From: Dromiciops gliroides
Lineage: Eukaryota; Chordata; Mammalia; Microbiotheria; Microbiotheriidae
Assembly (NCBI RefSeq): GCF_019393635.1
Contig: NC_057863.1
Location: 643,409,306-643,473,305, forward strand
Length of the DNA: 64,000 nucleotides
Direction: 5' to 3'
Shown: piece by piece, positions 55,408-64,000 of the stretch
How the letters are laid out: every line of letters starts with the position of its first letter
Position numbering within the stretch: position 1 is the first letter of the stretch
Translations under genes and position numbers: made by a program
The notes under the pieces: generated by a model
What the model was told of the DNA's origin: nothing
The model's input: only the letters and a program-made list of their open reading frames with translations
The model's database searches: none

Positions 55408-58400
55408 AAAGGAATTACAAGAGGAATTAGACAGTAATACTATACTAGTGGGGGATCTGAATCTCCCCCTCTCAGAATTAGATAAATCTAGCCAAAAAAT
55501 AAATAAGAAAGAAGTGAAAGAGGTGAATAGATTACTAGAAAAGTTAGACATGATAGATGTCTGGAGAAAATTGAATGGGGATATAAAGGAATATACCTTT
55601 TTCTCAGCAGTACATGACACATTTTCAAAAATTGACCATGTATTAGGGCACAAAAACATCATAGTTAAATGTAGAAAGGCAGAAATAGTAAATGCATCCT
55701 TTTCAGATCATGATGCAATAAAAATTACATGTAAGAAAGAGCCAGGGAAAAGTAGAATGAAAATCAATTGGAAACTAAATAATTTCATTCTAAAGAATGA
55801 ATGGGCCAAACAAGAAATCATAGAAACAATCAATAACTATATCCAAGAAAATGACAATAATGAGACAACATACCAAAATCTATGGGATGCAGCCAAAGCA
55901 GTGCTTAGGGGAAAATTTATAGCTCTAAATGCTTACATGAATAAAAAAGAGAAAGAGGAGATTAATGAATTGGGCATGCAACTTAAAAAGCTAGAAAAAG
56001 AACAAATTAGAAATCCCCAATTAGATACTAAATTAGAGATCCTGAAAATCAAAGGAGAAATTAATAAGATTGAAAGCAAAAAAACTATAGAATTAATCAA
56101 TAAAACTAAGAGCTGGTTTTATGAAAAAACCAATAAAATAGATAAAATATTGGTTAATTTGATTAAAAAAAAGAAAGAAGAAAACCAAATTACCAGTATC
56201 AAAAACGAAAAAGGGGATGTTACCACCAATGAAGTGGAAATTAAATCAATAATTAGGAATTATTTTGCCCAACTGTATGCTAATAAATTTGACAATCTAA
56301 ATGAAATGGATGAATATTTACAAAAATACAAACTGCCCAGGTTAACTGAAGAAGAAATAAAATCCTTAAATAAACCCATATTAGAAAAAGAAATTGAACA
56401 AGCCATTAATGAACTCCCTAAGAAAAAATCCCCAGAGCCAGATGAGTTTATGGGTGAATTTTACCAAACATTTAAAGAACAATTAATTCCAATATTATAC
56501 AAATTTTTTGGAAACATAGGTGAAGAAGGAGTTCTACCAAATTCATTTTATGACACAAATATGGCGGTGATACCAAAACCAGGCAAAGCAAAAACAGAGA
56601 AAGAAAATTATAGACCAATTTCCCTAATGAATATTGATGCTAAAATCTTAAATAAGATATTAGCAAGGAAATTACAGCAAGTGATCACCAGGATAATACA
56701 CTATGACCAGGTGGGATTTATACCAGGAATGCAGGGCTGGTTCAACATTAGGAAAACTATTAACATAATCGACCACATTAATAAGAAAACCAACCAAAAT
56801 CATATGATTATCTCAATAGATGCAGAGAAAGCTTTTGACAAAATACAACACCCATTCCTAATAAAAACACTGGAGAGTTTAGGAATAGGGGGAGCTTTCC
56901 TTAAAATAATAAACAGTATCTACCTAAAGCCATCAGCAAGTATTATATGCAATGGAGATAAATTAGAGACCTTCCCAATAAGATCAGGGGTGAAACAGGG
57001 ATGTCCATTATGACCCCTATTATTTAATATTGTACTAGAAATGTTAGCTTTAGCAATCAGAGAAGAGAAAGGAATTAAAGGAATTAGAATAGGCAAGGAG
57101 GAAACAAAACTATCACTCTTTGCAGATGATATGATGCTATACTTAAGGAATCCTCGAGAATCAACTCAAAAATTACTTGAAACAATTAACAACTTTAGCA
57201 AAGTAGCAGGATATAAAATAAATCCACATAAATCATCAGCATTTCTATACATGACCAATAAAGTCCAGCAGCAAGAGATAGAAAGAGAAATTCCATTTAA
57301 AGTAACAGTAGATAATATAAAATATTTGGGAGTCTACTTGCCAAGACAAACCCAGGAACTCTATGAACACAACTACTAAACACTCTTCACACAAATCAAT
57401 TCAGATCTAAATAACTGGAAAGATATCAATTGCTCATGGATAGGCAGAGCTAATATAGTAAAAATGACCATACTTCCTAAATTAATTTACTTATTCAGTG
57501 CCATACCAATCAGACTACCTAAAAATTATTTTATAGAGCTAGAAAGAATAATAACAAAATTCATCTGGAAAAACAAAAAATCAAGAATATCCAGGGAAAT
57601 AATGAAAAAAAATTCACAGGAAGGTGGGTTAGCGGTACCAAACCTGGAGCTCTACTATAAAGCAGCAGTCATCAAAACTATCTGGTACTGGCTAAAAAAT
57701 AGAGTGGTAGATCAATGGAATAGGCTAGGCTCAGGAAATGCAGTAGTAAATGACATTAGTAATGTAGTGTTTGATAAACCCAAAGACTCCAGCCTCTGGG
57801 ATAGGAACTCAGTATTTGACAAAAACTGCTGGGAAAACTGGAAGACAGTATGGCAGAAATTAGGCATAGACCAACATCTTACACCTTATACTAAAATAAG
57901 GTCAAAATGGATACACGATTTAGACATAAGAGGTGATACCATAGGTAAATTAGGAGAGAAAGGAATAGTCTACCTATCAGATCTTTGGAAAGGAAAACAG
58001 TTTTTGACCAAACAAGAGATAGAGTATATTATAAAATGCAAAGTGGATGATTTTGATTACATTAAATTAAAAATTTTTTGTACAAACAGAAGCAATGCAT
58101 CCAAAATTAGAAGGGAGGCAGAAAGCTGGGAAACAATTTTTGAGGCCAGTACTTCTGATAAAGGCCTCATCTCTAAAATATATAGGGAACTAAATCAAAT
58201 TTATAAGAACCCAAGTCATTCCCCAAATGAGAAATGGTCAAAGGATATGAACAGGCAGTTTTCTGATGAAGAAAACAAAGCTATCTATTCCCATATGAAA
58301 AAATGCTCTAAATCTTTAATGATTAGAGAGATGCAAATAAAAACAACTCTGAGGTACCACCTGACACCTATCAGATTGGCTAAAATGACAAAAAAGGAAA

Positions 58401-58858
58401 ATAATAAATGTTGGAGAAGCTGTGGGAAAATTGGAACACTAATCCATTGTTGGTGGAGCTGTGAACTGATCCAACCATTCTGGAGAGCAATTTGGAATTA
58501 TGCCCAAAGGGCGATAAAGCTGTGCATACCCTTTGACCCAGCAATACCACTTTTGGGTCTTTTTCCCAAAGAGATCATGGAAGGGGGAAAGGGACCCACA
58601 TGTACAAAAATATTTATAGTTGCTCTTTACATGGTGGCAAAGAATTGGAAGTTGAGGGGGTGCCCATCAATTGGGGAATGGCTGGACAAGTTGTGGTATA
58701 TGAATACAATGGAATACTATTGTGCTATAAGAAACGATGAGCAGGAGGAGTTCAGAGAAACCTGGAGGGTCTTGTGTGGGCTGATGATGAGTGAGATGAG
58801 CAGAACCAGAAGAACATTGTACACAGTAACATCAACATTGAGTGTTGATCTACTGTGA
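55408..58858 (+). pseudogene. L1 ORF2, endonuclease end to C-terminus, two in-frame stops
   Basis: One reading frame runs the whole length, in phase with the endonuclease piece left of the LTR element. In order: [12 protein letters not shown] and SFSDHDAI (endonuclease end, SDH motif), [68 protein letters not shown] (RT catalytic FADD), then a long C-terminal region ending with a Cys-rich CWRSCGKIGTLIHCWWSC segment and RTRRTLYTVTSTLS. Two stops break it: TGA at 57011-57013 immediately after GCPL, and TAA at 57377-57379. The true stop is at 58856-58858. Confidence 0.9.
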
Positions 58859-59092
58859 TGGACTATATTCTTCTCACCAATGCAATGGCACAGAAGAGTT
58901 CCAGGGAACTCGTGATGGAAGAGGATCTCCAAATGCAGGAAAAAAAAAAAAAAAAGAACTGCGGAGTATAGATGCTAAATGAACCATACTATTTCTTTTG
59001 TTTTTTTTCTATTTTGAGGTTTTCCATCATTGCTCTGATTTTTTTCTCCTATAACATGACTAATGCAGAAATAAGATTAATGTTATTATGTG

Positions 59093-59126
<34 letters not shown>

Positions 59127-59290
59127 ACCTATATCAGATTACCTGCTGTCTAGGGGAGGGGGGGAGGGAGGGGAGGGAGGGAGAAAAATCTGAAATTGTA
59201 AAGCTTGTATAAACAAAGGTTGAGAACTATCTTTACATGTAACGGGAAAAAAATACTTTATTAATTTAAATAAAGAAAGAAATAATTTTT
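58859..59290 (+). repeat. L1 3'UTR with (AT)n and G-rich purine tract
   Basis: An (AT)n microsatellite at about 59090-59126 is followed by a run of GGGAGG units at 59153-59188, the purine tract typical of mammalian L1 3'UTRs and potentially able to form G-quadruplexes. It ends in an A-rich tail near 59262-59285. Confidence 0.85.
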
Positions 59291-59349
59291 TTAAAAAACT
59301 ATCTTTACACATAATTGGAAAAAAATTAAATACTATTAAGGAAAAAAAA
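59291..59349 (+). mobile_element. terminal piece of the outer L1
   Basis: AACTATCTTTACACATAATT and an A-rich tail repeat the last bases of the L1 3' end a second time, directly before the GAAGACCTGAG target duplication. It completes the outer L1 broken at 48700. Confidence 0.75.
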
Positions 59350-59510
59350 GAAGACCTGAGTTCAAATCCAGCCTCAGATATTTACTAGCTTCATGACCCT
59401 AGAAAAGTCACTTAACCTCTGTCTGCCTCAGTTTCCTCATCTGTGAAATGGGAATAATTAAAACACCTACTTCCCATGGTTGTTGTGAACATTAAGAAGA
59501 AAAAAAAAGA
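59350..59510 (+). repeat. 3' half of the SINE split by the L1 nest
   Basis: GAAGACCTGAGTTCAAATCC, GTCACTTAACCTCTGTCTGC and CCTCAGTTTCCTCATCTGTG are the core and tail of the SINE whose head is at 47555-47615. Confidence 0.82.
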
Positions 59511-59930
59511 CCATGCCTCCCTGCCAATTAGAATCTAGAGACTGGAGCTTCTTAGCCAGAAACCAAAGGCTAGGTATCTTTAAGCCTGGTTATTGGAGGA
59601 GCCCATCCTTTCAAGAGTTTCTAGTCCAGGTTGACCCCAGAAGGGAAAGGCATCTCCTTACCCTCTTTTTTTTTTTCACCTAGAAGTAGAAGAATCAGAC
59701 TGAGATCTGAGGGTTTGGGCTACACACTTTAGGGATACTATTTTTAGAAGCTATGGACACTGTCCCCTACAGATCTGAGTATTCACCTGTAGCCACTTGG
59801 CCTTGCTAACTATGGTCTTCCAGTTGTGTCTCTAGGGTCATATTCTTGACTCCCCTGTCCTTTCCCTTCCCCAGGCTCCAAGTCTTGGGATACCTGGAGT
59901 CAGGCCCTGGGGAGCTGTTTTGTTCTTTAG
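59511..59930. other. no recognised feature
   Basis: About 420 bp without coding signal; one poly-T run near 59667. Confidence 0.4.
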
Positions 59931-60960
59931 TATTTTATTTTTCCCCCATTATATATAAAAACAATTTTAACATGTATTTTTTTTTAGTAAGGCAATTGGG
60001 GTTAAGTGACTTGCCCAGGGTCACACAGCTAATAAGTGTCTGAGGCCGGATCTGAACCCAGGTACTCCTGACTCCAGGGCCGGTGCTCTATCCACTGTGC
60101 CACCTAGCTGCCCCTAACATGTATTTTCAAAACTTTGAGTTCCAAATTATCTCCCTTCTTCCCTCCCCCTTTGAGAAAGCAAGCAATTCAATATAGGTTA
60201 TGCATGTGTAATCATGCAAAGCATTTCCCTATTAGTCATGTTGTGAAAGAAAACAGACCCAAAAAAACCCTCAAGAAAAACAAAGTAAAAAAAAAAAAAC
60301 TACTATGCTTCAATCTGTACTCAGACACCATCAGTTCTTTTTCTGGGGATGGATAACATATTTCATCATAAGTCCTTTCAGATTTGTCTTGGATCTTTAT
60401 ATTGCTGAGAATAGCTAAGTCATTCACATCTGATCATCTTACATACTATTGCTGTTACTTTGTACAAAGTACATTTCACTTTGCATCAGCTCATGTAAGT
60501 CTTTCCAGGTTTTTCTGAGAGACTCCTGCTCATCATTTCTAATAGCACAAAAGTATTCCATCATAATCACATACCACAATGTGTTGAGCCATTCCCCAAT
60601 TAATGGTCATTCCCTCAATTTCCAAGTCTTTGCTGCCATAAAAGAGCTGCTATAAATATTTTTGTACCTATAGGTCCTTTTCTTTCTTGTTTTTTATCTC
60701 TTTTTGGATACAGACCTAGGTAGTGTGGCACTGCTAGGTTAAAGAGTATGCATAGATTTATAGCCCTTTGACCATAGTTCTAAATTGCTCTACAGAATGG
60801 TCAAATCAGTTCACAATTCCACCAACAGTGCATTAATGTCTCATTTTCCCTATCCCCTACAATATTTGTCATTTTCCTCTTCTGTCCTATTAGCAAATCT
60901 AATAGGTATGATGTAGTAGCCAAGAATTGTTTTGATTTGCATGTCTCTAATCAATAGGGG
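59931..60960 (-). mobile_element. L1 LINE 3' part, antisense
   Basis: Reverse complement of the L1 ORF2 end and 3'UTR: CATTCCCCAATTAATGGTCA, AAATATTTTTGTACCTATAG, AATTCCACCAACAGTGCATT and TTGCATGTCTCTAATCAAT correspond to plus-strand sequence near 58320-58700. ORF2 remains are decayed. A SINE is inserted at 59981-60114. Confidence 0.8.
59981..60114 (-). mobile_element. CORE-SINE
   Basis: Minus copy with a short internal deletion (AATAAGTGTCTGAGG) and a 13-bp target duplication TAACATGTATTTT at 59968-59980 and 60115-60127, inserted in the antisense L1. Confidence 0.93.
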
Positions 60961-61241
60961 CACATTCTGACTCTGACCTCTACAGAGAAGACTTCAAAAT
61001 CTCGATCTACAATCTTCTCCTCCCTCCCAAGCTCCAGTCTTTCATTTCCAACTCCTTGCTGGGTATTTTTGCTCTGCACTATAAAATACTTCTCATAATA
61101 ACATTTCCTGATAGAAGCCCTCTCCAAGTGCCTACTATAGCCCTAGTGACAGATTCTTTTTGCTCACTGAAATAGGTTGGGTATTTGATGATGATTCATT
61201 TGGCCATGGTCTTCTGGGACCCTGTTAAAAATACAAAATGG

Positions 61242-61381
61242 GAGGCAGCTAGGTGGTGCAGTGGATAAAGCACTGGCCTTGGATTCAGGAGGACCTGAGT
61301 TCAAATTCAGCCTCAGACACTTGACACTTACTAGCTGTGTGACCCTCAGTAAGTCACTTAATCCTCATTGCCCCACACACA
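61242..61381 (+). mobile_element. CORE-SINE
   Basis: Full-length copy with a 14-bp target duplication AAAATACAAAATGG at 61228-61241 and 61382-61395. Confidence 0.95.
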
Positions 61382-61465
61382 AAAATACAAAATGGCCACC
61401 AAGTCTGTGCTGCCCACTTATCCACAGTAATGATACCAGAGCAATGGAGAAACAGTTAGTACTTG

Positions 61466-61630
61466 ATTATTCTTGGTTTTTGTTTTTGTTTTTTAGTGAG
61501 GCAATTGGGGTTAAGTGACTTTCCCAGGGTCACACAGCTAGTAAATGTTAAGTGTCTGAGGCCGGATTTGAACTCAGGTCCTCCTGAATCCAGGGTCAGT
61601 GCTCTATCCACTGTGCCACCTAGCTGCCCC
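61466..61630 (-). mobile_element. CORE-SINE, first of a tandem pair
   Basis: Full-length minus copy abutting the next at 61631. AGTACTTG (61458-61465, 61791-61798) flanks the pair as a unit. Confidence 0.92.
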
Positions 61631-61790
61631 TTTATTTGTTGTTGTTGTTGTTTTTAGTGAGGCAATTGGGGTTGTGATTTGCCCAGGGTCACACAGCTAG
61701 TAAGTGTTAAGTGTCTGAGGCCGGATTTGAACTCAGGTACTCCTGAATCCAGGGCCAGTGCTTTATCCACTGCACCACCTAGCTGCCCCC
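61631..61790 (-). mobile_element. CORE-SINE, second of a tandem pair
   Basis: Minus copy with a (GTT)n tail and a small deletion in the core (GGGTTGTGATTTGCCC). It shares the outer target repeat with its neighbour. Confidence 0.92.
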
Positions 61791-61798
61791 AGTACTTG

Positions 61799-62101
61799 GA
61801 TTTCAGAGAGGAAAATCCAGCAGGCCAATACTCTGTGAGAGGATCTCTAGAGCTATAATCCTGGCTTTTAAGATTTGGGAGTCATAGAAATTAAGCTGTG
61901 TGTATAAGATGTAGGGGTGTGTAAGCCTGCCCGAGAGGACCTAGAGAAGCACTGTCCTTAGTGTTTTCAGGCTGAGGTGTGTCAGGAAAAGTGAGTAAAG
62001 TACAGTGAGGATATTAAAGCAAGGAAAGAAAGCAGTTTTATTCTTAACTTTTTTGCTTTTGGGGTCACTGAGGTTTTGGGGGGTCTGTCTGCGTGTTTTT
62101 T
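61799..62101. other. no recognised feature
   Basis: Unique-looking 300 bp without coding signal. Confidence 0.4.
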
Positions 62102-62114
62102 AAGATTAGCTTCT

Positions 62115-62260
62115 GGGGGCAGCTAGGTGGCGCAGTGGATAAAGCATTGGCTCTGGATTCAGGAGGACCTGAGTTCAAATTTGACCTCAGACATTTGACA
62201 CTTACTAGCTGTGTGACCCTGGGCAAGTCACTTAACCCTCATTGCCCTGAAAAAAAAAAA
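62115..62260 (+). mobile_element. CORE-SINE
   Basis: Full-length copy with a 13-bp target duplication AAGATTAGCTTCT at 62102-62114 and 62261-62273. Confidence 0.95.
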
Positions 62261-63070
62261 AAGATTAGCTTCTTAAGGCGACTGAAAAAGCAAGGAAAGG
62301 CTCTCCCAAGAGTTAATTTGGTGGGCAGAATCAGAAGGGATCTTTCCCTTTAAGTAAAAATGCAGGGTTTCTTTCTTTGACTGAAGCTTTAGAGCAGCTT
62401 TCTACTGATAAGATCTGGATCAAGCAGCTCAAAGATAGCAAGAGCTAATAGGGGAAAACTAGAGGGTTTTGGGGTTACTCCAAAGTTAGATGAATTCAGA
62501 TTTAATTAAATCCCAAAGATAATTTGCGGATTATGTTTTTTTGTTTGTTTTTTTATGAGTAATATTGGTGAAGGGTGTGAGAGCTCTCTTGACTTGTAAT
62601 GTCAACTGGACAAAGCCAGCCTCTAACCTATTTATGGACAGAGCTTCACAGAATAGGCCAGAGATAGGTGAGTCAGGAATCAAACAAGAGATGATTTCAT
62701 TTCTAAGTGAGGAAAATGGCATGCAGATGAAGTCCTCCTTCCTGAGAAGGGGGGATCGCTCACTCCTTCATGGCAGGAACTGGGTTTTTAAACCTGAAAA
62801 TCACAAACTCTGGAATTCTCTGATTTGCATAAGCAGTCTCCAGCACACTGATCACAGAACAAGGTTTAATGACTAGGTTAATAAGGTTCTTGAGCTGTGT
62901 GGTTTCTCAGCAGGGTACAGAACCACCGTAGCATGGTGGGAACAGGATAAAGCACCTGGTTCAGTTCACTTGGTGGTTACAAACTGGGAGGAATGCTAGC
63001 ATGTCAGGGGATCTGATTTATCACTTCATCTTTGGAGTCAAAGCGCACTGAAGTCAAGTCCCACACAGCT

Positions 63071-63210
63071 ATTTATATCCACCAAGGGGGCCCTCCTGGC
63101 CAATCACATTATAGAATTTTACTATTCTTCCTATTTACATATAGAATAACAGTAACAGCCAATCACAGTGCTTCCATAAAGACCAATCAGAAGGTACCAG
63201 TCGACCAATC
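63071..63210 (-). promoter_or_regulatory. minus-strand TATA plus four inverted CCAAT boxes, LTR U3-like
   Basis: CCAATCA occurs on plus at 63100, 63159, 63183 and 63204, i.e. four inverted CCAAT boxes on minus, followed downstream on minus by TATAAAT at 63071-63077. The spacing (about 25-130 bp upstream of TATA) suits a polymerase II promoter with NF-Y sites. The setting among LTRs suggests a U3 region of a minus-oriented LTR covering roughly 62270-63270, but no ends or target duplication were found. Confidence 0.45.
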
Positions 63211-63273
63211 AGATTGTATGAAATACAATACCAGGCCTTAACCTATTCTGGGCAAGAATTGTCCGTTCCTCCT

Positions 63274-63744
63274 GTGGTGAGTAAAATTATATGTGGTCGC
63301 CCTATTTCTGTCCCAAGTATAGGGAAAATTAGCTGGGGTTTATCATACCTAAGAAGTAAGGGGAGATAAAATTTTGTGTCAGTTAGGTGTGGCTACTACC
63401 TAAGCTAGGAGACAGAGATAACTCCAGAGGTCAGGACTATCATTCCAAAAGAAAAATCACCCTGACTCTCAGGAATCTTTCCCCACCTTACCCCAAGGGG
63501 AACTTTACATTGTCAAGTGGTCACCCCATTTATCCTCTATAAAAACTTTGGCCTTCTTTCTGTTCTGGGAGGAAGATGTCTCTAAGCCATCTCCTCCCCT
63601 TGAGGCTAAGTCTTTGACTTCCCTCAGTCACTTTCTCTAGCACCCAATAAAGGACCATTTTAATTCTAAGTGGACTGTGTGCAAGAGTGTGATTCTTTAC
63701 AGAGGAATACTGTAAGGATCCTCACCACCATTTTCCCTGTGACA
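63274..63744 (+). mobile_element. LTR, diverged member of family B
   Basis: CTCTATAAAAACTTTGG near 63535, CCAATAAAGGACC near 63645, then GTGTGCAAGAGTGTGATTC and CACCATTTTCCCTGTGACA parallel the TATA, poly(A) and 3' end of the solo LTRs at 41869 and 42490. The 5' edge is uncertain and no matching target repeat was found. Confidence 0.6.
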
Positions 63745-64000
63745 CTTACTTATCAAAGGGAATTGTCCACTTTTATTTTGTCCAAGTCCAGTCCATCTTT
63801 CCCTTTTCCCCTCACATTGTCTCTCATAATAAGGCCCATCGTTAGAAACCCTGAAGCATTTGTAATCAGTTAGTGATTTACTGAGGAGGCCATACCTCAA
63901 GGATCAAATGGGGGGGGGGGGGGAGGGAGAATGATTACTAATAATCAAAAAGTTGGAGATTCAGAGTTCTTTCCTCAAGTCCTGACTTAGTCCAGTTTTT
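63745..64000. other. right edge, no recognised feature
   Basis: Contains a poly-G run at about 63910-63923. It may be internal sequence of an LTR element beginning at 63745, but I see nothing diagnostic. Confidence 0.3.

Larger units (their letters stand above)
49270..59290 (+). mobile_element. inner L1 LINE, near full-length, carrying two LTR insertions
   Basis: L1 moves by target-primed reverse transcription; ORF1 is an RNA-binding protein and ORF2 an endonuclease/reverse transcriptase (family knowledge). Order: short 5' stretch, ORF1 lacking its N-terminus (about 49330-50706), about 600 bp inter-ORF spacer rich in purines, ORF2 (about 51317-58858), 3'UTR with a G-rich purine tract and an A-rich end. 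A solo LTR (49706-50079) and a 3.7-kb LTR element (51679-55403) are inserted. ORF2 is open over long stretches, so this is a young copy by L1 standards, but not active as it stands. Confidence 0.9.

Overview
This window is nuclear DNA from a marsupial, probably an Australian lineage (inference). The evidence is more than 30 copies of one tRNA-headed CORE-SINE (head GGGGCAGCTAGGTGGCGCAG) of the marsupial WSINE/MAR1 type, marsupial-style L1 elements, RTE/BovB remnants with BovB-tailed SINEs, and older L2, L3/CR1 and MIR layers.

The only host gene I can support is CATSPERG, the gamma auxiliary subunit of the sperm CatSper calcium channel. It lies on the minus strand from the ATG at 40042-40044 to the stop at 18787-18789, with a poly(A) signal at 18515-18520. 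I could place 28 coding exons. All have AG acceptors, GT donors and compatible phases, and together they give a 1133-residue protein: signal peptide, long ectodomain, one membrane span near the C-terminus, and a short Ser-rich basic tail. It looks intact. The introns hold SINEs, an antisense L1 fragment, L2, L3/CR1 and simple repeats.

Positions 1-18500 (downstream of CATSPERG) are repeats. They include an endogenous LTR element fragment at the left edge, many SINEs, several solo LTRs, a processed DNMT1 pseudogene fragment (about 14170-14955, minus) and an RTE/BovB reverse-transcriptase remnant (about 14960-15905).

Positions 40100-64000 (upstream of CATSPERG) are also repeats. Two sister solo LTRs lie 34 bp apart, each with its own 4-bp target duplication. 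From 47616 to 59349 an 11.7-kb L1-in-L1 nest splits one old SINE; the outer L1 has an 11-bp target duplication. The inner L1 (about 49270-59290) has an almost open ORF2 with two in-frame stops, and its ORF1 coiled coil carries a three-copy 21-residue repeat. That L1 has itself received a solo LTR and a 3.7-kb LTR element whose two 359-bp LTRs read as identical. Near 63.1 kb a minus-strand TATA motif is preceded by four inverted CCAAT boxes, probably an LTR promoter.

I found no CRISPR array, operon, functional RNA gene or convincing undescribed coding system. The notable content is the complete marsupial CATSPERG model and the datable nested insertions.
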